From contig CP053157.1 in the NCBI GenBank assembly GCA_014607495.2, positions 2,108,001-2,172,000 of the forward strand: a stretch of DNA of 64,000 nt. Direction: 5' to 3'. The notes below the pieces were generated by a model. The model did not search any database, was not told where the DNA came from, and saw only the letters and a list, made by a program, of their open reading frames with translations. Position 1 is the stretch's first letter. Every line of letters begins with the position of its first letter. Made by a program: the position numbers and the translations under genes. Source of the DNA: Carposina sasakii. Taxonomy: Eukaryota > Arthropoda > Insecta > Lepidoptera > Carposinidae. Below are positions 28,340 through 39,650 of this stretch, piece by piece.

Positions 28340-28442
28340 AGAACTATACCCTCAAAATTGGTCAGAAGTGGTTCTATCGGCCCTTGGTGCTCTGCCTACC
28401 CCGTAAGGGATAAAGGCGTGATTATATATATATTTATGTATG
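28340..28442 (-). repeat. LINE-tail repeat family A
   Basis: Inverted copy with CTACCCCGTAAGGGATAAAG. It ends in a TATATTTATGTATGTA run that marks the 3' side. Confidence 0.75.
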
Positions 28443-29795
28443 TAGAATATTAGTACATTTATAAAGCTTTCAACACATATATATTTCCTTTAGTATCCAT
28501 ATTTTCTATGATTTTCAGTCCTCTCTCTAAAATAGCACGATATTGGATATTTATTATTTATGAGGTCGTAAATTAGAAGGGGCTCGCGAAAATAAAGGAA
28601 GATACGTTGTTAATAAACACAAAGATAGTAAACGAATAGAATAATTATTTATCTACTGGATTAAATTAGAACAAAATCGAGAATATCTTAATGGTAGATA
28701 TTCATGATTGGATACAAAATATTTATATTTTCTTTCCTTTAGCTGGTAGAATTAAAGCGTGAAAAGTAGAAGCTTGGCTCTACATTAGATCTAATAACTT
28801 TTTGTTTTTTAGACTTTTAGAATTTAACATGAAAATGTTTTTACTGGGATCCGATGCGAATTTTCACCCTAACAATCGCTGACGTACTACTGACACGTAT
28901 CTAAATTAAATAAGCCACAGCAAGGTATCTACCCGGGTGTACAGGTGTGCTCAGGTGTGCGATAATACAGGTGTAAAGTATAATCATGCCCGGTCGCGGA
29001 GTGATGGATGTCCTACCCGGATTTTCAGGTGACAAATCGCTTTCGGGTTTTATTTTCATCCGAAAAATATTGCCATCAATGGGAGTGGAAAATACTGGTG
29101 TTGCACGGTTTATTTACATGAATTCTAATCTGTATAAAATCATGGTTGTGCTTCCATGAATGAGGTAGACATAACTTCAAGATCGTGAGCAACATCCTAT
29201 GGTTACAGCATAGAGGGGTCAGATATAAAAGATCAGTGATAAGTTGATAGATACCCGCCTGAGAAATTCCTAAATTCCTAAGTTAACTCTTACGACATCC
29301 ACTGATGTATTCTAATGCAGCTGATGTATTCTAGTGAAGCCCCGCATTAGCATAGGGCATCTAATGTCTATTTCATAGTAATTTTTGATTCTCCGAATAA
29401 ATAAGATAGATAGATAGATCGTTCATTTGACTTTTGGCATGTACACATATACAGACAACACAAATCAAGAAAATAATAGAAAAAATATAATATTAGACAA
29501 CAATGAGATTATAATAGTAATAAGGTACAGGCAAATGACAAATACATAAAGACGATACAAAGAAGTATGGGATACGCTTAGTCAGTCCCCTACCGTGCAT
29601 GCATATGTGTAACTGGCAATCAGGTCCCCTTTCAGCTGAATGATCTTAATGAATGAATGAATAAGATCCACGTTCATACCTTACCAGTGCTATACTATAA
29701 ATAAACGACTTCCGATTCCGGTATTTTGATATGTACTTAATTGGTTTCTTCGGAACCGCTCACAGTATTTACGATTGTTTGATATTTTTGCCTTC
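28443..29795. other. No gene seen
   Basis: AT-rich. An AGAT tetranucleotide run lies near 29405. Segments such as CTGATGTATTCTAGTGAAGC resemble phrases near 33370 and 49890, so old repeats are likely, but boundaries cannot be set. Confidence 0.4.
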
Positions 29796-29796
29796 A

Positions 29797-31843
29797 AATC
29801 ATCATTTCATCATTTCATCATTTACAGCCCTGAGAAGTCCACTGCTGGACATAGGCCTCCCCCAACAACCTCCACTCCGACCGGTCGGAAGCAGCCTGCA
29901 TCCAACCGACGCCCGCAACCTTGGCCAAGTCATCCGTCCACCTCGCGGGTGGCCTTCCCACTCTGCGCTTGCCGATACGTGGTATCCACTCTAGAACTTT
30001 CCGACTCCATCGGCCATCAGTTCTTCGAGCTATGTGCCCTGCCCATTGCCACTTCAACTTGCTGGACCGTTGAGCTATGTCGGTGATCTTTGTACGTCTG
30101 CGGATCTCCTCATTTCTGATTCGATCACGCAGAGAGATCCCAAGCATAGCTCTCTCCATCGCTCGCTGTGCGATCCTGAGCTTTTTTATGAGGCACATAG
30201 TTAGAGACCACGTCTCGGCACCGTAGGTCATCACCGGCAGCACGCACTGGTTGAATACCTTCGTCTTTAAGGACTGGGGTATCTTGGACACAAATAAGCT
30301 TCGTAGTTTTCCGAACGCTGCCCAGCCGAGTTGGATTCGCCGAGTTACCTCCTTCTCAAAGTTGGACTTACCTAGTTTGACCGTCTGTCCCAGGTAAACA
30401 TACTCGTCAACAACTTCAAGCATCGAGCTCCCAACCAGTACAGGAGTGGGCGGCACATGGACGTTCGACATGATCTTCGTCTTGTCCATGTTCATCTTCA
30501 GGCCCACCTGTTGGGAGACTCGATTGAGGCCATCGAGCATTGTGCTTAGATCCTTCAGCGATTCTGCCATGACCACGATGTCGTCTGCGAACCGAAGGTG
30601 AGTGATGTATTCGCCATTGATATTGATGCCGAGTCCTTTCCATTCGAGAAGCTTAAAGGCGTCTTCCATTGCATTGGTGAAGAGCTTCGGAGAAATAACA
30701 TCTCCTTGTCTCACTCCCCTCTGCAAAGAAATCAGCTCAGTGCTCCGCTCCTGTACTCGTACCGACATGGTGGCGTTGCTGTATAAACACTTCAGCACTT
30801 CGATATATCGATGGTTAATATGGCACTGCTGGAGAGACTGCAACACTGCCCATGTCTCGATCGAATCAAAGGCCTTCTCATAGTCCACGAACGCTAGGCA
30901 TAGTGGCTGATTATACTCTTCCGTTTTTTGTATAATCTGCCGTAGCGTGTGGATATGGTCTATGGTACTTAACCCTTTTCGGAAACCGGCTTGTTCGGGA
31001 GGCTGGAAGTCATCAAACCTGCGAGCAAGACGATTCGTGATTACCCTTGAAAACAACTTGTAGACATGGCTCAGAAGCGAGATGGGTCTATAGTTCTTCA
31101 GCAAGGCTTTATCGCCTTTTTTAAAGAACAGCACCACCACACCTCTGTTCCATGCTTCCGGCGTTACGCCTTCGAGCAGGACGGAATTGAAGAGCCTTTG
31201 GAGGACCTTCAGTACCGGAGTTCCACCCGCTCTTAGAAGCTCTGATGTAATTCCATCGTCGCCCGGCGCTTTGTTGTTTTTGAGTTGTTTAAGGGCAGTC
31301 CTAATCTCGTACAGGCTGATTTCCGGGATGTCTTCAGTATAGTGTCGGGTGAGCTTGGCTCTTGGGTCTTTGCCTAATCTAACAGGTTTAGCGACCGAGG
31401 TATATACTCGTAGCTGTCCATAGAACCTCTCAATCTCCCTGAGCACCTCTGGTATGGTAGACGCTACACTGCCGTCCTCTGTCTTCAGCTTCGTCAACTG
31501 GCTCTGCCCAATAGATAATTCTCTTGCGAACACTTTGGAGCCTTGGTTTCGCTCTATTGTCTCCTTAATGCAGCGAGTATTAAAGCTGCGGATGTCGTGT
31601 CGCAGAGACTTGGAGATACGTCTATTGAGCTGCCGATATGCTTCAGCGTCATCAGAGGACTGCAGAGACATTGCGCGCCTTTCCGCCATGAGGTTGAGGG
31701 TATGATCAGTTAGTTTCTGGGGTCTATTTCTACGGTTAGGTCTAAAGAATTTAGACCCCACCGTGTGGACAGTTTCTACCAGCCTGTTATTTATATCATC
31801 CACTGACATGCAATCCTCTAGGCAAGCAAAGCGGTTTGTCAGC
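29797..31843 (-). mobile_element. RTE-like LINE, 5'-truncated
   Basis: A long minus-strand frame ends just before a CAT-rich tail (ATCATCATTTCATCATTT...) at the left. The endonuclease half is missing; the open phase ends near 31843. The same 3' end is found in short copies at 4999, 14535, 25782 and, degraded, 50560, making this the longest local member of an active-looking family. Confidence 0.85.
29818..31809 (-). CDS. Reverse transcriptase of RTE-like LINE (C-terminal two thirds)
   Basis: The 663-residue frame starts at an internal Met; the phase stays open about 11 codons further up, so this is a truncated ORF. RT motifs are seen in order: LKNNKAPGDDGI (about 176-187), NYRPISLLS (239-247), QAGFRKGLSTIDH (273-285), FVDYEKAFDSI (307-317), GVRQGDVISPKLF (365-377) and the catalytic FADD (407-410). 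After RT come a thumb region with GAETWSLT and a conserved C-terminal module (LRDRIRNEEIRRRTKITDI to the final YVQQWTSQGCK). No frameshift or stop breaks it. The clade is given as RTE-like from the tail and C-terminal module; a related clade cannot be excluded. Confidence 0.85.
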   Translation of the reverse strand: MSVDDINNRLVETVHTVGSKFFRPNRRNRPQKLTDHTLNLMAERRAMSLQSSDDAEAYRQLNRRISKSLRHDIRSFNTRCIKETIERNQGSKVFARELSIGQSQLTKLKTEDGSVASTIPEVLREIERFYGQLRVYTSVAKPVRLGKDPRAKLTRHYTEDIPEISLYEIRTALKQLKNNKAPGDDGITSELLRAGGTPVLKVLQRLFNSVLLEGVTPEAWNRGVVVLFFKKGDKALLKNYRPISLLSHVYKLFSRVITNRLARRFDDFQPPEQAGFRKGLSTIDHIHTLRQIIQKTEEYNQPLCLAFVDYEKAFDSIETWAVLQSLQQCHINHRYIEVLKCLYSNATMSVRVQERSTELISLQRGVRQGDVISPKLFTNAMEDAFKLLEWKGLGININGEYITHLRFADDIVVMAESLKDLSTMLDGLNRVSQQVGLKMNMDKTKIMSNVHVPPTPVLVGSSMLEVVDEYVYLGQTVKLGKSNFEKEVTRRIQLGWAAFGKLRSLFVSKIPQSLKTKVFNQCVLPVMTYGAETWSLTMCLIKKLRIAQRAMERAMLGISLRDRIRNEEIRRRTKITDIAQRSSKLKWQWAGHIARRTDGRWSRKVLEWIPRIGKRRVGRPPARWTDDLAKVAGVGWMQAASDRSEWRLLGEAYVQQWTSQGCK

Positions 31844-32210
31844 TCAAATAAAAAATATAAATTATTTCCTGGGAACAGCTAGATGCAAAAGTTATGTTTT
31901 CTATATTATAAAATTGTATATTTACTACATCACAAATTGGGAGTAACATAACGTGATAACTTTCCTTTAGAGGCCTTTGAGTGAGAGATGACAGTTTTTG
32001 TTTTCTGTTATTATGAGAATCAACAATTAAAGTAGGTAAACCAGTCTTTCTGCTTCTTTTTTAGCGAGGCATAAGCTACCTTTCCACAGATATGTGCTAT
32101 GCATAGATATCAGGTGCTGTGCTACGTGGCTATGGATGCATTTGATATGCACCAATCAAATTCATTGACGTCATGGACCAATGAATAAGATTTCTGTATA
32201 CCTATCTGTG
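31844..32210. other. No gene seen
   Basis: AT-rich spacer between the LINE truncation point and the next LINE-tail repeat. Confidence 0.5.
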
Positions 32211-32211
32211 T

Positions 32212-32470
32212 AGCCGCGTGGTGCCAGCAGAGTACAGTTTGTACCACCCCTGCCTGCCCGTGGGTATCGTACAAAGTGATTAAGGGTTTCCAGGAGGTGG
32301 GGAGCTGCACCTCCCGTACTGACAACACAGTCCGAAAATCACACTGCGGTCACCAACCCCCCTGCCCAGCGTGGTGACTATGGGCAAAACCCCCCTGTGG
32401 CAAGTAGCCTTGTGGCGTGCCCTGGGAGAGGCCTACGTCCAGCAGTGGACTGCAATAGGCTGAAGAAGAA
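32212..32470 (+). repeat. LINE-tail repeat family B, longest copy
   Basis: Begins near GCCGCGTGGTGCCAGCAGAG, passes TGCCTGCCCGTGGGTATCGT and ends CAGTGGACTGCAATAGGCTG with a GAAGAAGAA tail in place of the usual GAT run. With 34112-34335 it gives the best view of the family consensus. Confidence 0.8.
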
Positions 32471-33040
32471 GAATATCACAAGTCTATCTACATGTCTAAA
32501 GCAATGGCAGCCTTATTACCTGACTACGCCAAAAGGAGGGTTATGTTTTTCGGTATGTATGTATATTTGTTTGGCACGCTCTAGTGTCTAAATGTCTTAT
32601 CGCATTTTAGCTTGAAAGGTATCATTTACACTCAGTATTTATTTTTGCAGTCGGGTTTTTTTTCTTTACAGTATTATTTACCAGCGATAAAAAGCAAGTT
32701 ACCTCTTCCTCCTTAGATATTTACCCATCAGGTAGAAATATTCGGAGGCGCCCTTAAAACGTATAATTAAAAGCGCGGCCATTTGTATGCTGGCGCCGTT
32801 CGTTCTGGGTTCGATGTTAGCGCAAACTTCGCGATTCAGACCGGGTGCTCGGTTTATTGTGTTGTTTTTAGGGGTCCGCGGTGCAATGGTACTATACTGC
32901 ACACGTTTCGGTGAAATATTTCAATTTGAATTTGAAAAACTAACGTCAATATAGTTATATTACATAAACGTGTCGTCTTAATATTGTCTTTTTTTTATTT
33001 GTGTGCAATAAAGAATAATAATAAAATGTGAAGATCTTCA
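32471..33040. other. No gene seen
   Basis: Non-coding. The frame 32699-32902 (minus) has no family resemblance. Confidence 0.45.
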
Positions 33041-33045
33041 TCCTT

Positions 33046-33312
33046 CATCTTGGATAATAAATATTCAAATAAAATAAATATTCACACACTACACAACACA
33101 TTAACCTAGTCCCACACTAAGATCCCTAAGGTCTTGTGTCGTGGGTACTAAGCAACGGTATATAAATACATAGATAAGTATAGAAACATCCATGACTCGG
33201 AAACAAACATCAATATTCATCATATCAATGTTTGCACCTACCGGGATTCGAACCCAGGACCTATGGCGTCGCAGGTAGGGTCACTACCTACTAGACCAAT
33301 AGGCCGTTATAA
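33046..33312 (-). mobile_element. Metulj-type SINE
   Basis: Second copy of the SINE at 26224. It has the B-box phrase CCGGGATTCGAACCCAGGAC (shown on the plus strand) and the body phrase TTAACCTAGTCCCACACTAA. Confidence 0.85.
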
Positions 33313-33516
33313 TATTTGCAAGATATTTAAATATATATAGGTAGACAGATACAATATATGGGGCTTCGCTAGAATACATCAACTGCATCTCCTTCCGTGC
33401 ATATCGTAAGAGTTGACTAAGAAACTCGGGCAATTCCGCAGTTTTCACTGATTATTAACATCTGTACCCGCTATGCTTAGATATAGTAGATTCCTGATAA
33501 AAATCATTCTTATTTA

Positions 33517-33760
33517 TAAACATACATACATATAATCACGCCTTTATCCCTTTCGGGGTAGGCAGAGCAGCAAGTGCCGATAGAATCACATGGAGCCCAA
33601 CTTCTGACCAACTTTTAGGGTATAGTTGTGATGTACAAGTTCGGTTAGTAGCGACAGGTGGTCAGCCCATCGCCTACAAAACACCAAGACCCACTGGTCC
33701 CTCTACTGACTTGTACAGTATGCCCGGGAAGAGAAGCAGCTGTAGTATATTATGCTTTTT
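33517..33760 (+). repeat. LINE-tail repeat family A
   Basis: Extends from a CATACATACATATAATCACG run through CAGGTGGTCAGCCCATCGCC to CCCGGGAAGAGAAGCAGCTG. Confidence 0.75.
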
Positions 33761-34111
33761 TTTCACTCCCAGAGCAACATAGAAGAAGCATTTATAAACA
33801 TACGAAAAATAATAGCTACTACAGTTCATTGTCTTAGAAAGATATGGTAGCATATCTTCAAATAAGAACAGGAAATAGATTGAGGACACACGTAAAAAAA
33901 AAAACGTAGAGACTGCATAAATCACGTAAATCGTCCTCCTTCCTCAACCCGCTGCCATAAATAATATCACTATTTCACTGTCAAAAATATATTAGAATTT
34001 ATCGTAGACCAAGCTTTGATACGTACTTCTGATATTAAAATTGTGTGACAAATAACTGAATCATGTTATGGCCAAAAGATCGTATTTTCTTACATATAAT
34101 TATGATATATG

Positions 34112-34335
34112 TGGGCGCGTGGTGCCAGCAGAGTAGAGTTTGTACCACCCATGCCTGCCCGTGGGTATCGAGGCGATTAAGGGTTTCCGGAAGGTGGGCA
34201 GCAGCACTCCCGTGCTGACAATATAGTCCGAAAATCACACTGCGGTCACCAACCCGCCAGCCCAGTGTGATGACTATGGGCCAAATCCCCCTGTGGTAGT
34301 AGCCTCAGGGGAGGCCTACACCAAAACTGCAGGAT
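34112..34335 (+). repeat. LINE-tail repeat family B
   Basis: GGGCGCGTGGTGCCAGCAGAG-type start and AGGGGAGGCCTACACC near the end. The GAT tail is missing, so the 3' tip is lost or interrupted. Confidence 0.75.
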
Positions 34336-34436
34336 CGCGAAAGAGATTCCTAAATGTGTGACTAGTTGTCAGCTCATCGCATCGCTTGAAACCGTCCCTA
34401 AATTCCTTATAACGTAAGGTGCTTTATAACTGTTAA

Positions 34437-34463
34437 AAAAAATATATATATATATATATATAT
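34437..34463. repeat. TA dinucleotide microsatellite
   Basis: An uninterrupted run of about 13 AT/TA units directly left of an imperfect inverted repeat. Confidence 0.9.
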
Positions 34464-34498
34464 TAACTATCATTTAGCATGATATTAGAGATGTCATA

Positions 34499-34573
34499 AG
34501 GTATGTTTTATCCACGTTTTATCGCATAATTAACTCCTTATATTATGCAATAAAACGTGGGTAATACATACCT
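34499..34573. repeat. Imperfect 31-bp inverted repeat
   Basis: Arms 34499-34529 and 34543-34573 pair with three mismatches around a 13-base spacer. The stem could form a hairpin of a short foldback element. Confidence 0.8.
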
Positions 34574-34885
34574 AATGTTGAGTATGATGGAAGTCAAATA
34601 ATTTGAATGCACCTTATTCGTTGTATTTACTTGCAGGGATAACAATATACCTACAGAAAGCAACTGCAAGTTAAAATACTATAGCTGATCTTATCCGGAC
34701 ATTTTGTAGCATTTCAATTACAACTAAACTTTTATAATAACTTACCACAATTTATATAGACCATATTAAAAGGCAAATCATTCCCAATACCCGGTTCTTT
34801 ACTTCGTGTCAGCGCCAGTAATAGCCATTCCCGCTTTAAAACTCTCTCTGTAAGATAAATGTCACAGTTAAGCGTGGGTTTCATT

Positions 34886-35530
34886 TTTAGTCGTGAGATG
34901 ACTAACTATTGTTGTGATATTATAATTATTATGTTACTTAGCTTGATGCAAGTCCAGGCGTAAATGAACAACACTCGTCACTGGATATCAGTTTATTCTC
35001 GCGCGAGGCGGGTTGAAATACACAGTCACAGTAAATTAATAGGCTAGCACAATAACAAAGCTATCACTTGAGTAGCGAAATATTAAGCGAAGCAAAGCAA
35101 GTAAAATCTGGCTACGAGAAGCGTGAGGTAAACGTCGTAGTTAGGATCTGACTGACGGGCGGCCTCGAGTGCGCGGGACCGGTTGGAATGCGCCGGCGCA
35201 TGTACTCCCGCATGGCCGGGCGGTCGACGACGTCGTCATTGTGTGACGCAATGAACCAAATGTTTGTTTCCATACCAATTGATACGCTACGACACGGTCA
35301 GTGTGAATGTTTTATACTCGTGATGTGAATCTAGTGTATTTATTGATTATACCTAAATATGTAGTTATAATTCTATATGATGAGTGTTGTAAATTAAATT
35401 GTGATAGATGTAAATAAGTACATATAGAAATATTATAAGTATATATTTTAAGTGTTATATATAAATGTCATAACGTACATAAAAAGTAATTTGTATTTGT
35501 GTACAGTGTTATGTGTGGAGGTAGCCCACA
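34886..35530 (-). repeat. 3' LTR of Gypsy element 2
   Basis: Read on the minus strand it starts TGTGGGCTACCTCCACAC and ends CTCACGACTAAA. It differs from the 5' LTR at one visible position (TTTG versus TTGG). Confidence 0.95.
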
Positions 35531-35531
35531 T

Positions 35532-35545
35532 TACTCCCCCCCAGA
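35532..35545 (-). promoter_or_regulatory. Polypurine tract of Gypsy element 2
   Basis: On the minus strand GGGGGGGAG lies a few bases before the TGTGGGC start of the 3' LTR, the expected plus-strand primer. Confidence 0.7.
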
Positions 35546-35552
35546 GGCCTGG

Positions 35553-37601
35553 TTAGGGACGATAAAAATCCGGAAATCGTACCTTTCGACCATAACGTGT
35601 TGTTTTGGGAACGATAGAGGTAGAAGGTGGACTTGGCTTATGGCTTGGCGAAGTTAGGTCAGGTGGATAAGGTACTACTTTTTTATTATTATTTATTGTA
35701 TCCTCGTCGTTAAGTACGAAAGCAGGTTTTAGGCGGTCTATTGTTACGGTTACGGGTTTTCCCTTGACGAGGAGTTTAAATTTCTTATTATCTCTTTCTA
35801 ACACTTGGTATGGTCCTGTGTAGGCTGGTTGAAGAGGAGCACGTGATGCGTCTTCTCGGAGAAAAACATGATCCGCGGTTGCTAGCTCTTTGAATATAAA
35901 TATTGTATGTTTGTTGTGGCGAGAAGCTGGGACTGGCTTTAGTTTATTTGCAAAATATCGTAAGCGCGCTGTAAAATCAGTTATATCTGTTGTGCTGGGT
36001 ATGCCTGGGACAAAAAATTCTCCAGGTAGCCTCAGTGGTTCCCCATACAGTAGCTCGGCGGAAGTCGTCTGTAGGTCCTCTTTGTAGGCGCTGCGGATAC
36101 CAAGGAGTACCAATGGTAGGGTTTCCGACCAGTTGGGATCCGAGTGACAAGTAATGGACGCTTTGAGCTGGCGATGAAAGCGCTCGACAAGTCCATTGCA
36201 TGCTGGATGGTAGGCCGTCGTGTGTTTGTGTTGGAATCCTGTGTATTTCGCGAGATATTGGAACAATGAGGACTCAAATTGACGACCGCGGTCTGTTACA
36301 ATATTTATTGGCACACCAAATCTGGATATCCAGCCGGAGATAAGAGCCTTCGCGACCGTTTCTGCAGTAATGTCCTCTATAGGCATGACTTCTGGCCAAC
36401 GCGTGAACCTGTCTATGGCTGTCAGACAATATCTGTAACCCTGCGAAACGGGAAGGGGACCTATAAGATCTATGTGCATGTTTTGAAAGCGGGAACGAGG
36501 CAATTCGTATGTACCTAAGGGTGCAGATACGTGACGTGTAACTTTTGCACTTTGACACGATAAACAGGTTCTTGCCCAGTTTCGGCAATCTTTTCTCACT
36601 CCGGGCCATACAAACCGTTCGGCAACTAACTTGGCAGTTGCGGAAGCGCCGGGGTGGCTTAGGGAGTGGAGGCTCTGATAGACCTGTTTGCGGAACTGTT
36701 GCGTGATAAAAGGTCTGGGATTAGATGTGCTGACATCGCAGAACAGCTGGACGTTGCTACCCGGGTAGTCTATCTTCTTTAGGCGTAGTGAAGTAGGGTC
36801 ACTCAGGTATTTAGCCAGTTCTAGGTCATTCTCCTGGGATTTACTTAGGTCGGTCAAGCATATTGGTGCAACCAATTCCTCAACGCGTGATAAAGTATCG
36901 GCTACAATATTGTCTTTACCCGAGATATGCCTTATATCCGTCGTAAACTGGGAGATATAGTCTAAATGCCTAAATTGTCTAGGTGTACAAGTACGTTTTC
37001 GTTCATGGAAAGCGAAGCATATTGGTTTATGGTCTGTGTAGACCGTAAAGTGCCTGGCTTCAAGCATGTGCCGGAAGTATTTTATAGACTCGTAGATCGC
37101 GAGAAGTTCTCGGTCATATGGAGAATACTTAGTTTGGCACGGGCTTAACTTCCGGGAGAAGAATGCTAGTGGTTGCCAGGCATTGTTTTGCCGTTGTTGT
37201 AAGACTGCGCCCATGGCTGTGTCAGATGCGTCTGTGACTACTGCTAACTGTGCTCTGCAATCCGGGTGAGCCAGAAGGGCTGCCTTGGATAGACTTTCTT
37301 TAGTCTCTAAAAAAGCATTTAGAGCCTCACCAGCTATGTTAACTGGTGTCGAGCCTTTTGCTGATCCCGTAAGGAGAGCATTTAGGTGAGCTTGGGTGTG
37401 TGCAGCCTTAGGTAGGAAACGTCTATAGAAATTCACCATTCCAAGGAACCTTCTTAATGCTCTAACATCCTTTGGTGGAGGGAACTCTCGTATGGCATGT
37501 ACTTTGTCGTCAAGTGGCTTGGTTCCCTTTTCTGAGATCAAGTAACCCAAAAATTTTACTTCGGTTGCCCCGAAAACGCACTTAGATACGTTAATGACCA
37601 T
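35553..37601 (-). pseudogene. pol: Pol of Gypsy element 2, part 2 (RT end, RNase H, integrase)
   Basis: This 682-residue frame continues the RT of the upstream frame after a one-base shift. Its first residues ([19 protein letters not shown]) are the region following the RT active site. RNase H has VTDAS (about 122-126) and YTDHKP (188-193). The integrase zinc domain shows His 312/His 316 and Cys 346/Cys 349. The core triad is Asp 378 (HIDLIG), Asp 437 (IVTDRG) and Glu 473 (NGLVERFH). A GPYQVL motif near 600 ends the integrase. All catalytic residues are present, so apart from the single frameshift upstream this half looks functional. Confidence 0.9.
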
Positions 37602-38725
37602 GCCATGGTCCCGTAGTCTCGTGAATACTTGGCGAAGATGGTTTTCATGCTCGACTTTATTTTACTAAATATCAAGAAATCGTCCAAGTAACAGTACACA
37701 AAATCCAGCCCGCGCATCATCCCGTCAACGAAGCGTTGAAATGTTTGGCCGGCGTTACGTAGACCAAACGTCATGAAGGGAAATTCGAACATGCCAAATG
37801 GTGTAGTAATAGCCGTTTTTGGTATGTCTTCAGGGCTCACGGGTATCTGGTTGTATGCCTTGACCAGATCGATCGTACTATATATGTTGCACCCGGCAAG
37901 ATTATGTGTAAAATCGTGAATATGACGTATAGGGTACATATCTGGAACCGTTCTTGCGTTAAGTTGTCTATAATCTCCGCATGGACGCCATCCATTGTCC
38001 TTCTTAGGTGCAAGGTGCAATGGAGATGACCATGGGCTTTCAGACGGTCTGGCGGTGCCATTTGCTAGCATAGCCTCAAACTCATCCCTAGCAATTTTCA
38101 ATTTATCGGGGGCGAGACGTCTTGGTGCGCAAGAAACTGGAGGGCCGGGTGTGGTGCGTATGTGATGTTGTGTAGTGTGGGGAACTATGCGTTGCGTACC
38201 GGCTGGTCGTGTGATGTCTACAAATTCCCTCGATAGTAAATGATGGTAAGGAGAATCGCCAGTCAGAACCTTTACAGAAAGTATGTTCCTACAATTAAAA
38301 GCCAGTGAAGCTGTAGTAGACAAGGTTGTGGTTTTATCTATAAGTTTTTTATCTTTACAATCAACAATTAAATTATAGAAACATAAAAAATCAACTCCTA
38401 TAATGGGTTTGGTAACGTCAGCTACCACAAAACGCCAGGGATAGGTTCGACGAAGTCCCAAGTCCAGGTTGAGGTGTGCGTAGCCATATGTGTCGATCGT
38501 GGACCCGTTGGCTGCAGAGAGTTTGTAGCTTGTAGGTGCTCGGCGTTCTTGAATTTGAGTACGAGGAAAAACGCAGAGATCGCTGCCAGTATCGACCAGG
38601 AATTGCGTCTTCGTGCCGCGATCGGTTACAAAGAGGCGACCTGGAGTGTCGGGGCAATCATCTGTCGCCATTATTGACGATTGCCTATGTCGTTTCCCGC
38701 CTTGTAGTCGCAAGGCTTCTGGCAC
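37556..38725 (-). pseudogene. pol: Pol of Gypsy element 2, part 1 (protease, RT fingers/palm)
   Basis: The 389-residue frame begins at an internal Met; the phase is entered from gag by a -1 slip at 38692-38698. Protease has [13 protein letters not shown] (about 42-54). RT begins near residue 200 with [20 protein letters not shown] and [16 protein letters not shown], and reaches the catalytic YLDDFLIF (near 343-350). Immediately after, the frame becomes meaningless and stops at 37556. The correct continuation is in the phase of 35553-37601. The shift maps to a run of four T at 37660-37663 on the plus strand, where one base seems to be missing. I do not write the joined product. Confidence 0.9.
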
Positions 38726-39618
38726 TTGTGTGCTCTGGATCCGAATGTGCTGTGATACCAGCAGATGGGGTACTGGCGATAGATAGACGAGGAGCGTGTA
38801 GAACTGCGAGAGGCGGAACGACGTCGCTGCTGGGTGGAGGTGGACGCTTGCTGGCGGCTAAAGCGGGGTGGAGATCGTGATCTGCGCGTGTGCTGGTCAA
38901 GTTTTAGCGCGAGGTGCTCGACCATCTTCTTGAGCTCTGCGATCTCGGAGGAGGTGTTGCATCTGGAACTTTGTCCGCTGCTTGTACTGGTACTGTTGCC
39001 ATTTGTGGTAGTTGCTGCCACGTTTGCCGGTGGGGAGATATCCTGTATCCGGTCTGCTAGCTCTGCTAGCTGTTCCAGCGATAGACACGTCTGGGATGCC
39101 AGGACTGTCTGGATGCTACGTGGTAGGTGGTTACTCCAGATAGTTCGTAAGAACTCCTCTGGGATACCTGGTCCTGCCAAGTCCTGTAGGTGTCGCAAGA
39201 ACTGCGAGGGTTTCCGGTCACCCAATTCCTCGTGTGTTAGAAGCTGCTTTACTTTTTTCTCGTGTGATGCGGAGAGACGCTTGATTAGCTCGTGTTTAAT
39301 TTTCTTGTATTTCTCGGTACTGGGGGGGTTTACAATTATGTCCTTTACCGTCTTGGCGTGGACAATTTCCATATTAGTGATAACTAGGTTAAATTTCGTT
39401 GAGTCATCAGTAATGCCGTAATTCTTAAATTGGCCTTCCAATAGTGCAAACCAGATCTCAGGATCGTCCGGTGAAAATGTCGGCACCTTCAAGTTCCGAA
39501 TGACGGACACTTCTTTTTCCTGTTCAATGGAAACGCGCATTTTTTTAGCACGGCGGCGAGTTGTAACTCCATTTTGCGAATCGGCGGTTTTATGCGAGTC
39601 ACTGCTATCGCTATCCAT
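38671..39618 (-). CDS. gag: Gag protein of Gypsy element 2
   Basis: This 315-residue frame starts at ATG 39618, about 30 bases inside the 5' LTR. The N-terminal half has the capsid-type pattern of insect Gypsy gags ([20 protein letters not shown], then [20 protein letters not shown] and [15 protein letters not shown]). A Ser/Arg-rich segment (about 205-285) follows. Near the end a CWYHSTFG...HKCQKPC cluster looks like a variant zinc knuckle for RNA binding. The stop lies 18 bases past a slip site that leads into pol. The frame is intact. Confidence 0.88.
   Translation of the reverse strand: MDSDSSDSHKTADSQNGVTTRRRAKKMRVSIEQEKEVSVIRNLKVPTFSPDDPEIWFALLEGQFKNYGITDDSTKFNLVITNMEIVHAKTVKDIIVNPPSTEKYKKIKHELIKRLSASHEKKVKQLLTHEELGDRKPSQFLRHLQDLAGPGIPEEFLRTIWSNHLPRSIQTVLASQTCLSLEQLAELADRIQDISPPANVAATTTNGNSTSTSSGQSSRCNTSSEIAELKKMVEHLALKLDQHTRRSRSPPRFSRQQASTSTQQRRRSASRSSTRSSSIYRQYPICWYHSTFGSRAHKCQKPCDYKAGNDIGNRQ
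38692..38698 (-). promoter_or_regulatory. -1 ribosomal frameshift site G GGA AAC
   Basis: The minus-strand heptamer GGGAAAC is in the gag phase as G GGA AAC within [11 protein letters not shown] -1 slip enters the pol phase directly ([13 protein letters not shown]), with the protease about 35 codons on. This heptamer is a known retroviral slip site. A downstream structure was not worked out. Confidence 0.85.
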
Positions 39619-39631
39619 AATATTGTTTGTT

Positions 39632-39650
39632 CTTTGACGGGGTCACCAAT
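39632..39650 (-). promoter_or_regulatory. Primer-binding site of Gypsy element 2
   Basis: Directly inside the 5' LTR the minus strand reads TTGGTGACCCCGTCAAAG. The TGGTGACCCCG core is the form seen in many insect LTR elements. I do not assign the tRNA. Confidence 0.7.

Noticed and set aside
38834..39421. Plus-strand frame of 195 codons
   Set aside because: Antisense to the gag gene of Gypsy element 2; no domain.
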